Source: Numida meleagris (taxonomy: Eukaryota > Chordata > Aves > Galliformes > Numididae). Taken from it: a DNA stretch of 64,000 nucleotides. The stretch lies in NCBI RefSeq assembly GCF_002078875.1, contig NC_034413.1:64024252-64088251 (forward strand). The letters run 5' to 3'. This document shows positions 37,212 through 49,393 of this stretch, piece after piece. A program made the position numbers and the translations under genes. Each line of letters begins with the position of its first letter. Position 1 is the stretch's first letter. Under the pieces are notes generated by a model. The model saw only the letters and a list, made by a program, of their open reading frames with translations. It ran no database searches and was not told the DNA's origin.

Positions 37212-40200
37212 GCAGCTGAAAGAGCTTTACATGGAAACTGCACAAAACTGGAATAAGTCTCATAAAAAATCCTCAGATACATTTGACTTGCAATTACTGT
37301 TATTCTGGCTTGGAGTCACACCACTGGTCAGATGAGTACTGATTCATGCAACTCAGGTGCTCTTACTCTGTCATCTTTTCCTCAGACACAAAAACTACAT
37401 GAAGTTTCCCCAGACAAATTAGCAAAATTCAGATATTACCTAATGAAAGATGGGAAAAATTCAAGTCAAGCCAATACATGTATATACACTAACTCAGGTT
37501 GGTTTTCGATAAGCCATACAGCATTAAATTTGTTAGCACTGTAACAAGCAAAGCATAATAAAACAAAGCAAGGATTTGTGTTGTAATGTTTTGAGGTGGT
37601 TCTCAAAAACAAACAACAACAACAAAAAAATACACATGCACACAAAGCAAGATTCTCTAAATGTTCCTTTAGTCTTCACAGTAAATCAGAGAGATTCATT
37701 CTGCTATGATTTGTGCAATTTGACTGGCACAATAAAATCATTTTGCAAGTGAAAATAGCTTTCTGTTTTACAAAATGGAAGGTTGCCTCATCAGAATGAA
37801 GAGGGAGAACTGAAGGTCAGAACAGTGATTCATCTTCCTAAGGCAGAGTCACATCAAAGAGATCTTGAAAAAGTCAAGTAGTTACTTACAGGCATTTGGA
37901 AAAAAAAAAAAAGAAAGAAGAAAGAAAAGTCAAATAAATGGAAATTGTCTGAAAATAAGCACCAATTGCCTGTCTGTTCTTGGAGCTATATTGCCTTCTG
38001 CAGTGTATCACTAAGATAGGTGATTATACCAAATTATTGTAGAAGAGAATCTTCTAGGGAAGTTTTGAGAGAGAGAGATTGATCAGTTAGTAGGGGTACA
38101 AAAGATGAGGGAAAAGACAGAAAATGAACAGCAATAGAGGGAATACATTAAAAAAATAAACTGAAGACAGACATAGCTCCTAAAGTTTATTTTGTTTAAC
38201 ATTAATCCAAAAATTGGATGCAACTGTAAGGCATCCTTTTTACCCCAGAAATATATTTTTTTGTTTTATAGCTACAAATGAAAAAAACTCTCTTTCTGTC
38301 CTCTAATCTGTCTCCATAGTGCTGACTGTAACTCCTGGTAAAAAACAACAGAAAGAATCCCAATAACTACAGGAAAAGTCCTTGTGCATCCATTAATGAG
38401 GCTGATTCTTTCTCCAAACCTTCTGTGCCCATCAACCCCATGGAAACAAACAGACAAAGATATGTAATGGGAATTATTATCTACACTGAATGCAGTGGCA
38501 CCAAAGAGTAATTGCAGGATGATCATTTCTTGGAAAGCCAGGTCATAACAATATGATATGCTGCAGTTGGACATGATGCACTTCATGCAGTAGATAGGGA
38601 GGGAAAATGTGACCTTGAGTCTAACCCTATGACTAGATCCTAAGACAGTATTTAAGATTCCTTTGTTCATCATCAAAAGTCAGAGCAGGGTTTGCAGATG
38701 ATTGCCTTGGATGCTGCAAGCCTAAGAGCCAAAAATTGTTAATACTTCCACACTGCCAACACGCCTCTAGCCATTGCTACTGTTCCTTGTCTGCAAAAAG
38801 AGCACTAAATATATTTGTTGAAAAGTAGGTGAAAATTCGTGTTTTTTCTAGGAAGATTAAAGATGGATAGTTTCTGAACTGTAGGTCTTCTCCATTAATA
38901 TTCCTTTACAAAACTTCCCTTTCATTTTCAATGGCTTCATCTCTTCTCAAATCCTTCTTTGGATCGTCACATGTATTATGATTTAGGAATGCATAGCTTT
39001 GACACAGTCTTTATGCCACAGGGTCCTCACTAAATTTTAAGAGGAGTTTGGTTTTAACCAATTCAGTCTGAATTTAACTCACTTTTGGCTCACAGGCAGC
39101 ACATGGAAGTTCATTACAGTAAGAAAAATCTGGTCAAATGAAAAGATCCCTTAAAACAGTTTGAATTTGAGATCAGAAGCATTATTTTCGAATTTGCCAA
39201 TAGTGCATTTCTTGCAATTTTTCCTTTTAATCATATATTTAAGTATTCATCTCAATAACCTAATCATGTTTGCTTTATATTTTTACTTGTATGTTTAGTC
39301 TGCAAAATTTTAAGAACAGCAATTTCCTTTTCACAACTAAGTGTATTATTTTGCACAACAGTGCCAGCATCATCTGATACAAGCTTCAGTAAAATTTTTG
39401 ATGTTAGAGAATATATTTCATCAGTAACAATACAGAAAAGTCAACTTTTGTACAGTTAGCTACAGAAAGGCAACTAGTTATGACAGCATGAATAATTATA
39501 CGCGCAATATATTTGAGTGACATTAAGTCCCACATAATAAGTCCCAGCTATATTGGGATCCATTAATTCCCCAAATAATGCTTTAATAACAAAACTGTTT
39601 TGACTATATTAATTGTATTAATTACGGTACAGCCTAAAGACATGCCTAAATGAATCAAAATGCAAAAAAATGTTGCACTCAAAGGGTTCCAAGTCACAAA
39701 GACAGAAAGCACAAAAGGAAGAAAAAGCCTAGAAGTTAAGATTGTTCTAAAGTCACTCAGCAATGGAAATGAAACTGAGATGTTCTACACTATGAATATT
39801 TTTGTTGCTGGAAATTAAAAATATTTGCTGTTCTGAAGTAGGACGAAAAGTCAGAAAAATGTTTCCAAATTCTGAAAAATCTTTACTGAAATTGAATACT
39901 ATAACTATACTTTGATATGCTTTTACGGTTACATTGAAGATAACTTCTGTTCATAACCCATTTATATTTCAAAACTAATTCCTCTCCTTAGCCACAATTG
40001 ATTCTTCTTTCCAAATCACATTGCAAATAGAGAATTCTGTAATTCTTTCTCCAGTTTCAAAGTGTAGAGTAAAACCAAGAACTCAAGAAATCATTCTGTA
40101 CAGTAAACAAACTTTAGTAAGTTGAAGAAAACAGGAGGATTAAGTACACCTAAAGTACTCTTAATGCATGCCAGAGAAAAAAAATACTTGCGAAGTGTAT

Positions 40201-42806
40201 GATGTCAGTCTGCCATGGCATCAGAAAGGGAAATAACTCACTTTCATGATGAACTTTCAAATGAAAACACTGTGAAAGTGTATAAAATCAAATTATTGTT
40301 CCTAAAGTTCTAATACTTAAATCTTATTTGGCCACAGATATGGTATTGATAACACACTATTTCTATTTTCACATATTTGAAATGTAATTGTTGGTGCTAT
40401 CTCACATTCATCATACCTTTTGCTGTTATTACAGCACTGTGAAAGACCACAAGATTGGTATCTCCAGATCATAATGAGAACTGGTGAAAATTATTTCTTC
40501 TTTCATTTTATCACCTTTGTCATAGCAGAGATTAATTCCGTATCATCCGGGAACACTAAGATGTTACTTTATAAAATGTTACCTATGCAACACTACAATG
40601 GCTTTTCAATATTCTGGTACATACTGTTCTTTCAAAGCTCTCTCTTTATAACTTATTCCTTGATAAAGTTACTTCCCTGTTAGGTACCAGTTAATGAATG
40701 TGAAACCTGAGTAACAGCCCTTCAAAGCAATGGAAGGGCTCACACGTTGATGTCAAAGTGAGGGTGGAGTGTATTCTGAACATCTGCCTAGTCTACACAT
40801 TCCCTATGGGATAATAAAGCAGTTTTAAAAGAGAGTAATAGAATGGCTACTTAATCAAATTACAGCATGTAGAAAAGGTCAAAGCAGTAGAGCACAATGA
40901 TATAATTCACAGATTATGCAAGACATTAAAAATTGTGATATGACACTGAGAAAAAAGACTGTAACAATGACAGAAAATGGTACAACATCAATCCACCCCC
41001 ATGACAACATTGGTACCCAAACTGGAAAATGTATAACTGCAAGTTTTGTTAAGTCCTTGCTAAAACTAGGTACCTGGCTTAATTTTGGATACTACATATT
41101 CAATCTCTGTCAACAATTTCTGCTTATATTTAATGGAACTGAGGGGATGAAGCTAACTCACACAACTTGAATTTCCAAGGATATACATTTAGGCTTCTAA
41201 GGATACACATAAGGTTGTCATTGTATGGGAGCCTTCTGTTTCAATAAGCAATTGCATCTGTCCGATAAAAGCCTGAGAAGATGCAGATATGAGTTCAAAG
41301 TATACACAACTGATGTGAAAAAATCACATTTGATTGTATAAAAATTATGTTTATTATTATTATTTGTATCTCTGTAAGATCCAAACTCCTTAAAGAAGGG
41401 TCCTTTCATACCTACTATAGTAAAAGTAAAGGAAGACATTCACCTTCACAGATTTAATGTAAAATATAACATGGCAAGTTTAACAGATGGCAGAAACAAC
41501 TTTTAAGACAGTATGAATGCAAGATTCAAACAGGTAGTAACCAAAAGTAGACAGAAATCAGCAAGAGGATTTCCCATGCTTGAATGGGCATCATATCAAG
41601 CCTTCATCACTCAAACTATTTCCATATCATTTATATGTTTTAGTTTTCTAAGTCAATTAATGAATAATACCAACTACACCAAACTGTGATTCACCTAGCC
41701 ATCTCTACTCAGTGGATCATGTATGATCACAGGAGAATTCTTTTCAAAATAATTAGAGAAAAAGAAGTAGTGGTTGTAGTCTATTGTGGAAGGGGCATTC
41801 ATAAAAGTGCATAATGTAAGTCTACTTTGAGTTAAACAAAAGAAATATTTTGCCTAAAAACATTAGTTTTTAATTTAGAACAGAAGGAAACAGTTTCAAT
41901 ATTAAATTCACTTGAAAGTACTTTGATTTTAATACAGCTAAAATGCTCGCAACAGTTATCTGGGGAATACCCTAAGTCCAGCTTTTCATTAATATTAAAC
42001 TTTGCGCCTTTGGCAAAGCAGTAGCATTAAACTTGGTTATAAAATTTTAAGTTAGGATGATCATAAACGACAAAGGGACTTATCATTTCTGCCAGTGTGA
42101 CAATCGTAATATACAGATTCTGTATTCCAGTACCTTAGGTGATTAAAGGTCTACATATAGAAAATATCACCTCCAAGTGCTTTGAGTTTATGCTCTTACA
42201 TCATGAAAACTGCCTTATGGGGAAGAAAAATTCATGGACATAACTGTAAAGAATACTGTGTTTGATGATGCAGTATGTCATCTTTATCATTTCTTTTCTG
42301 TCTATAAAGTCACAGCAGGTGAGATTGCCATCCAGGAGTTTTGCAGCCAAATCTTACTCAAGCAAGATTTCTCATTCCAGACTTTCCAGTTAGCCCATAA
42401 CTGAAAATTATTGGACCTTATTTCTTGACATTTGCATTTGTACTTCAGAGCCTGCTCCATAGTTCAAATGTCTGGAAGATCAGCTTCATAGTTAGACTCA
42501 GCTGAACACTGAACTGAGACTTAGTCTCTACAATGATGCACCGACATAGTAACGCTTACATCGCTAAATATTTAAGAACTTATTGCGTTTTTTCAATTTT
42601 TAGACATTTAAGACCTGCTTGCCTATGTAAAACAAGAAAGAGTGACTGAGAAACTTTACTATAGAAACATCTAAGCAATGTAATTTGTTGTAATCTTCGA
42701 GATTACACCCCTAGTTATTAACAGTACTAAATGCATAGTGTACTCCCGTAACTTAGGTCAGAACACCAAAGAAGTGAATAAACTGACCTAGAAAATGTTT
42801 GAATAA
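37212..42806. other. Non-coding AT-rich DNA, no gene seen
   Basis: About 5.6 kb. It holds a CAA/AAC-rich run at 37,605-37,630, an A-rich purine tract at 37,900-37,929 and a 134-codon minus-strand frame at 38,272-38,676. That frame is the longest in the window but has no family motif; it is discussed in the findings. No CR1 piece or RNA gene was recognised. Confidence 0.5.
37900..37929 (+). repeat. A-rich purine tract (GAAA-type)
   Basis: A run of thirteen or so A residues followed by GAAAGAAGAAAG units; low complexity. Confidence 0.8.
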
Positions 42807-42890
42807 AATCACTGGAAAATTTAGATTGGAAGAGACCTCTGGAGATCATCTAGTGCAACCCCCCTTCCTTAAAGCAGGGTTAACTTCATA
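42807..42890 (-). mobile_element. CR1 LINE 3'-end fragment
   Basis: AGATTGGAAGAGACCTCTGG followed by AGATCATCTAGTGCAACCCCC and a 'ttaaagcagggtt' segment is the inverted 3' end of a CR1 of the 'gggacctctagagatcat' type, the same type as the copy at 61,531. The terminal octamers are lost, so it is old. Confidence 0.88.
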
Positions 42891-44382
42891 GGTGGATGTG
42901 GTTGCTGAGAAACTGAGAGAAATACGCATAGGCTGTTATGAGGACTTCACTTCCAGGTGACTGAATGTTAGGCTATGATCTTAAGGTTCACATAACTTCT
43001 CTCCAGCCCAATCAGTCTTTCACGCTTTCTAGATGTCAAGTTAACCTCAAAAGCTACCTAATTTGGCTAAAAATGCTGGTCAGAGTCTGGATCCTCTTTA
43101 GGGTAATTTGCTGGAGCTTGATTAGTATGTTTAGTGGCAATTATAGAATCTATTATTAAGAATACTGATAAAACAATGTCATAACAGGTCTCATGATCAG
43201 AAATCCAATTCTAAGATCAGCCCAACAAATTCAAAAGCCAGCAGATTCATCAAAACACGCACATGCATTCAGGTAAACAGCTTTAAGAACACTGTTGGGA
43301 AAAAGCAACCCACGTTTGTATTTCAAAGCAGCTATACATCTGCAGATGATCCCATCATTAAACTCAGATGAAAGAGTGACTTCTCTCACAAGCTAAATCT
43401 CATACCAAGAACTGCAGTGTTCACATTTGGCCAACTCTTTTTAATTCCTCTGTTATTTGTAATGAACACCATCAAAGCATGTTTCTTTCATCTCTGCCAT
43501 TATTTGTTACACTTTGAAGCCAGTATTATACTGGAATAACATAACTGTCACAACACATACTCCTTCCTTTCTGGCAAATTTGAGCTCTGGTGCAAAATAC
43601 ATACATCTACTGAAGTCAAAAGAGTTATGCCAGGGATAAATCACCATGGTGATATTTTACAGCTTGATGTCATTATAACACAAGGCTTTAGCTTGTCTCT
43701 CTGATATGCACTGCAGTGTTCTTTACAAAAGTAAACTGTTTTCACCGCAAAATGTTTCAGACGAGACTCTCTACTGTCTTTTCCCATTCTATTTTAAATG
43801 CCTGGTATGTATGTCTTCAGGGAAACACCTCTTTATCTACAGTGTCTTTGACTCAAAGTTATTGCTATCTTCTTCACTTAGGAAGTATTGAAAACACAGT
43901 TTATTACTGGGAAATCTGTGGCCTGGGATGTGTCGTACTTCCTAACGAATATGCTAGTCAAAAAGCTGCACATAGGATTTGGTGTCTTTTAACACTAAAA
44001 GAAGAGAGAATGACCTTGCACATCAGAAGAAAAACAGGCTTCCAACCAAAGCTCCTGGGAAGCATGTGGTGGCATCATAATTTCTCTTCTACCACTGGTG
44101 TTGATGCGTGAACTGCTGCAGAGAAGGGTTGAAAAAAAATAGAAAGTCTGGGATTTTAGAATGAAAACCAAAAGATTAGGATAAGCAATTATATGTAAGT
44201 GGCATTATATAAAATAATATCACAAAATCATAATGAATAATTGTTACAGCATTCTGTGCAAATGGATGATTATGATCAGTTTAAGTCTTGAGAAGATATA
44301 CTACAATTAAGAACTATCATCCTAAATTTATGTCTCCACAAAGAGATGAAATTGTCAGAAAGAAAGGAAATAATGAGATCTC
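42891..44382. other. Non-coding DNA, no gene seen
   Basis: A plus-strand frame of 131 codons (43,716-44,111) has no recognisable domain and overlaps another chance frame. Nothing else was seen. Confidence 0.5.
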
Positions 44383-44498
44383 ATTTTCTTCTTTTTTTTG
44401 TTTGTTTGTTTGTTTGTTTTATTTGGTTGGTTGGGGTTAGTTTTTGTGTGTGTGTGTTTTTTATGCTTTTTTTGTTTGTTTTTTTGTTTGTTTCTTTT
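44383..44498 (+). repeat. T-rich (GTTT)n / (GT)n low-complexity tract
   Basis: A run of TTTG units is followed by GGTTGG steps, a TG run at about 44,445-44,456 and more TTTG units. The Phe/Val/Cys-rich frames that cross it are artefacts of this composition. Confidence 0.9.
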
Positions 44499-44790
44499 GG
44501 AAGAGATCACAATACGGGGAAAGCTAGGTCTTAAGTGGCCATATGACAGTAAAACTGCTTTATGTTTTGCTGAATTCTACCAATCTTGCCATGTAGAGTC
44601 TAATTTAGAGTGACTGATACAGGGAGACATTCACAGTACTTCAAGTCTTACAAAAGCATCTGAAATACCAGGTTCATGCTACTTTCCATCGTAAGATGCT
44701 TTAAACGTATTCCACCTCTGCGTCAAAACAAAACAATTGCAAGGAGATTGTGTCAATATCATCAAAAAGGCTTGAATCCACTGGCCCAGT

Positions 44791-44842
44791 GCTATTGCAT
44801 CTCAAATAATGTTATTGCATCTCAAATAATGCTATTGCTTCT
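44791..44842 (+). repeat. 20-bp tandem repeat, about 2.6 copies
   Basis: Two full 20-base units differing at one base (44,791-44,810 and 44,811-44,830; core ATTGCATCTCAAATAAT), then a partial third unit to 44,842 with one further change. The low divergence points to a recent local duplication. Confidence 0.92.
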
Positions 44843-47800
44843 GTCTTTCTATGCAATAGATCAGGTAGGAAGACAACACATACAACATAGCACTTTCAAT
44901 ACAGAGGTTTAACACAAATGCACTTCCACACGGAATATGAGATTATAAATGCCAGTGAAAGACATGAGATCACTTTAACACTTGTGGAAAGCCATGGGGA
45001 GATACATGAAGATAAGACACATCAAGAAGGAAGTTTCCAGTCTGGGCTAAGAAAGTGTATCATTTAAACAGTGGTTAATGCTGTCAAGGGAACTGAGTTT
45101 CCATACAGATTGAAGGACAGTGCATTTACCCGAACCATAGCAACTCAATCTACATGCTGTAAGGAAACCTCCTTCTCAACAAATCCAGTGGGACCATTAG
45201 ACTAACTACACACTGGAAAAGCAACTCAGTTAACAGTTCTTTGAGATACAAATGTTAACCAGCGGATTTACAGAGACAACAGAAAAATGCACCCAATACC
45301 AGTATTAGAATCTATTCCCAAGAGGCACAAGTTTCACAACTGAGATTAAATCAGGTTTAAAGAAAATCAAATGCTAAAACTAGCATTTTTATTCTGTCTT
45401 GTCAGCCACTCATTCAAATGAAATATTTGTTGTAAATGCTGAGATCTGGCTGGAGAGCAATTTTAAACGCAGATGTTTTTAAACATTGTCTGAACACAGA
45501 GACAGCTGTTCAGACCTGTTTCACTCGTTCTTCTCCATGAGCTCCTGTCTGTAATTTGGGCTTGAACTAAGCTTTATGAAAAAGAAAATGGGAAGATTCG
45601 TAAGTCTTAGGTCTCTTATAATGTTTCACATCTTGAGACATTAGGTTGATCTTTTTTCACAAGCACAAAAATCTAGTCAAAGGTAATAGAAATAGATATA
45701 CAACTGAATCATTACTCATGAGCATTTCAGTTACCTTTCTGAAAAACAAGGATGAAAGCTTTTGTGACTCAGATACAGAATTTAATTTGTTCTTAGTTTT
45801 AAATTATGACCAATTAACAAGGAAAAAAAGCCTTCAATGAGGTATTCCAGCTCCATAGCAGGGTATCACTTTTCTTGCTACTATCAGTAACTCCATTGTT
45901 AAAATAGCACCTATCAGTCAGGTCACCTGACAGAAGTAATAAAGCAAGCTTACCAGTGGTCTGTAATTATCAGATGAAATGATTCACAGATCTCCTGGAA
46001 AAACCATGGCTGTCATTCTGGAGAAGTGTACTCACATGGTTTCACATGTAGGAATGCATACTTGTATGTTATTCCATGCACACCCAAAGACAGTCTTTTG
46101 AGCTCTGGTCCAGGGAACTCATGAAAAGACTCAGCACAAGATTACAAACTGAATCCTAAAAATAGGTGATAGAATTTTCTCTGTTATTCATAGAGCTTTA
46201 TCATCACCTAGCTCCCTGCATTTAATACACTTGACTAGGAAGTGCCTCAGGTCCTGATACTTTGTGCCTGCCATGCTCCTCCTGTTATCCACACGGCCCT
46301 TTCTCATTTGGCCATGCAATGATTCTTTCTAGGTAACCCTGTATATAGCCCTCTAAAGAAAAATATTTAATTATCACATGCAAAATAATTGTTGACAACA
46401 GAATCAAGGGGAGGAAAAGAGCCCCATTTATAGCTTACTTTGCCTGATGAACAAGTTAATAAAAATGCACTGAGTTATCTAATTAAGAAAGTATAAGAGG
46501 AAAATTCAGTTGTAAATTCCACGTGCAGTAGAATTCACAATTTTATTTTCTGTACTACTTATTGAGTCTTCAACTTGCGAAAGCTAAGGAATCAAAAAAT
46601 CCTTGCGTCAGTTTTAATCGCTCACACATCCAATGCATAAGTGCTAAAATTATAATTTTTCTGATGCACACTTTAAAAGTGTCAGTTTTCTCATTTTTTA
46701 AAGCAGCTAACACAGACTTCACAATCTTAAGTCATTATTAACACTGCATTATTCTTCTTTAACACTTAAGCTTTCTTTTATGGCATATATCTACCAAGTT
46801 GTAACAGAGATCTGCTTTCAGATCACTAAATCTTTATTTCTTTTAATTGTAATCTTTGTGAAAACAACAAATTTAATCTAAAAGAATTGGACACAGTCCT
46901 TAATATATAAAAGCACCATGCACTTTTTTGACCTCATAAACTTTGAAATATCAGAAAAGTTAGTCATTTCCCCAGACTATGGACTTATGTACTGAATATT
47001 AAAGTCTGTTGCATAAGGTTACATGGATACCATACAAATAGAAGTGTATCAGTTATTTTAAACTAATTTTTAGTTGCAAAACTCACTTTTTGGTGTATTG
47101 ATGATTTTTACTTTGAGTATGATGAAGATTATATGATAACCTGAGGAGTTATTAGAAAAAGTAATTTCCCAATTATAGTATTGAATGACAGTAATTACTT
47201 TTTCAATAACGAAAGTGAGAATATTTGGATGGCAAAGGAGAAATAAATTAGCTTTACACCCTTCACTCAATTAAACTATCATACCAAGTAAGCAATGAAT
47301 TACAGTAATTTAAGGGAATAAATGGGATTTTTACATAACAAAGAGTTTAAACTTTTTGAAAATCCATAAAAGCAGTCTAACGATACTTAACAGCTCCTAA
47401 ATTCCCATGCAAAAAGAGGACAATAAAGAATGTCTATTAGTAAAGTTCAGAATAAGGTTCCAACACCGAGAGTACACAAAGGTGTTCACTAGGGACAGAT
47501 TACTGTGCTAACCTCACCCATCATAAACATATGCAACTGGGGTAACAAAAAGATACATTTCACTCCTTAAAAAAAAGTACTTTCCAAAAACTTTTATGAA
47601 CTTTATGAACTATTTTTCTGTGGTTGAATTTTAAGCATTGTACATTTTTTTGTATAATAAAATTTCTAAGGAATAGCAATTCAGAATCAGAAGTCTGTTT
47701 ATAAAATTTTGTTCTATCTACTTTGAAACAATCCAAATATTTAGTGGTTGCATCTTTTAAAATGCTTTTTCATTGATCTTTATGAATTAATCATTTTTAA

Positions 47801-47990
47801 AATCAAACGTGTTCCAGTTACGTTATACATAGTTCTAAGATTGATCATAGAAAATATTTGTCAATCTTTGATTTTATCCCAAATAGCCTCAAAAAACAAA
47901 GCCATCAAGCAATTTTAAACCTCAGGCATATAATCGTCCTCTGAATCACACCACCAAACAACAACAGTTGCAAAAGCTTAACAAGACATA
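44843..47990. other. Non-coding DNA, no gene seen
   Basis: Very few open frames of any length, AT-rich, no recognised repeat. A slightly GC-richer stretch at about 46,190-46,320 shows no structure I can name. Confidence 0.55.
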
Positions 47991-48362
47991 CAAGGAGTGG
48001 CTGAGGGAACTGAGGTTGCTGAATTTGGAGGAGGCTGAGAGTATACCTCATTGGTCTCTGCAACTACCTGAAAGGAGCTCGCAGAAACGCCTTTGTTCTC
48101 AGGTGACAAGTGATAATGTGTGAGGAAACGACCTCTACTTGCACCAGAGGAGGTTTAGACTGCACATGAAGAAGAATATGGAAAGCGTGGTCAAACATTA
48201 GAACAGGCTGCCCAGGGAGGTGGTGGAGTCATCCTTTCTGGAGGTACATAAGAAGTGTGTGGACATAGCTCTTGGGACATAGTCTACGGACTTTGTAATA
48301 TTAGAATGATAGTAGGACTTCACTATCCTAAAGGTCTTTCCCAACCTAAGTGATTGACTCTG
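47991..48362 (+). mobile_element. CR1 LINE, 5'-truncated and strongly diverged, about 370 bp
   Basis: The segment 'ggctgagggaactgaggttg' opens a plus-strand CR1 match. It continues through 'ggaggctgagagtatacctc', GGAGGTTTAGACTGCACATG and GAACAGGCTGCCCAGGGAGG to the tail 'aggtctttcccaacctaagt' plus a decayed terminal repeat (GATTGACTCTG). Many substitutions relative to the copies at 24,701 and 33,360 make this one of the older CR1 insertions. A minus-strand frame of 126 codons over it is an antisense shadow. Confidence 0.9.
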
Positions 48363-48783
48363 AAGTTCTAATTGTAAGCACTGCAAACTGGGAGTCTCCC
48401 TTCCCAGGTTTATAGTTTGAATCCCAGCTCTGTATATCAAAAGATCTGACCAAATGCTGCCCCCTTTTACCAAATGTGTGCCACAATTTCCACAGGGGAA
48501 AGAGCAACAAATCCAAACAGTTACACAAAGAGAGCAGAAAGTTATGGCCACAGAAAGCCCAAACACCACTTTACTCATGGCCTACAGCTCCAGCCCTAGG
48601 CCTGCTCCTGTGGGGGCCCCATGGGCTGTGGCCTACTCTAGACCATTTCCACTGCCTTGCAGGCTTCCTTCTTCATGGCTGCACATGGAGATCTGCTCTG
48701 CAGGGGAACAGCCTGCTCACTCCACCATGGGCCTCTCCTGGGCTGCAGAGAACTTCTCCTTAACTACGTTAAGCTATTAATGT
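48363..48783 (+). other. GC-richer, repeat-like patch of unknown family
   Basis: Directly after the CR1 tail the base composition rises in G and C. The stretch at 48,590-48,750 contains CTCCATG/GGGCTGCAG-like phrases (for example 'tgggcctctcctgggctgca') that have the flavour of avian interspersed repeats. I cannot assign a family. A 108-codon plus-strand frame (48,454-48,780) crosses it with a Pro/Ser/Ala-rich product and no domain. It may be part of an old LTR or other retroelement, or unique DNA. Confidence 0.3.
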
Positions 48784-49361
48784 GCAGCACAGCTTACTAA
48801 AGAGATTTTGTAGGAAAATTTACTCTCTTTAGGCTCTTCGCATCTGAATTTTTGCAGGTAGCAACATTATTGTATTCTACCACATACATTCACCATTTGT
48901 GTGCACATATTTCTTTTTATCATTCAGCCCCTCCATCAGGCATAGTGCAGCACTGAAGTGAGTTAACGAGTCTTACTGCACTGCCTCCTCAAGAGCGTTA
49001 TGTGGCAGAATATTTCACAAATTAGTATGCCACGGCTAGAGCGACATTTAATGGTAATCAAATATCATTTCCTTTACTGAAACTGACCTAAGAATTGTCT
49101 CTAGCTGTCCATGGGACATATAAAAAATTAATTTTAACTTTCAGAATATTTGAGGATAGGGTAATTCAATCAGTTAAACTAACCTTAAAGCTTCTTAGTG
49201 GAAGAGTAAAGGCTTTTAAGCTAAAATTTTGTAATTTATCATGTATTCTCCACTCCAGAAGCGAATCTGAAGTATTCAACATGCAAATTCAAAGCTTATC
49301 TTTATTTTCAGTAGTTGAATGAGGATGAGGAAAGAACTTTACCACTGTAAAGTTTTGGCTT
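48784..49361. other. Non-coding DNA, no gene seen
   Basis: Only one 75-codon frame without motifs; nothing else seen. Confidence 0.55.
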
Positions 49362-49393
49362 GTTTTTCTTTCTTTTTTTTTTTTTTTTTTTTT
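49362..49393 (+). repeat. Pyrimidine tract with T21 run
   Basis: A TTTTTCTTTC lead is followed by 21 consecutive T residues (49,373-49,393). No AATAAA-type signal precedes it on the minus strand, so it does not look like the tail of a processed retrocopy. Confidence 0.9.

Noticed and set aside
43716..44111. 131-codon plus-strand frame
   Set aside because: No family motif and overlapped by another chance frame; no regulatory context.
44346..44613. Two Phe/Val/Cys-rich frames that look like membrane proteins
   Set aside because: They are translations of the (GTTT)n/(GT)n low-complexity tract.
48198..48578. 126-codon minus-strand open frame
   Set aside because: It starts in the antisense of the CR1 at 47,991-48,362 and runs into the adjoining patch; no domain.
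49373..49393. T21 run as a possible poly(A) tail of a minus-strand processed pseudogene
   Set aside because: No AATAAA-type signal in the expected position and no coding similarity to the right.
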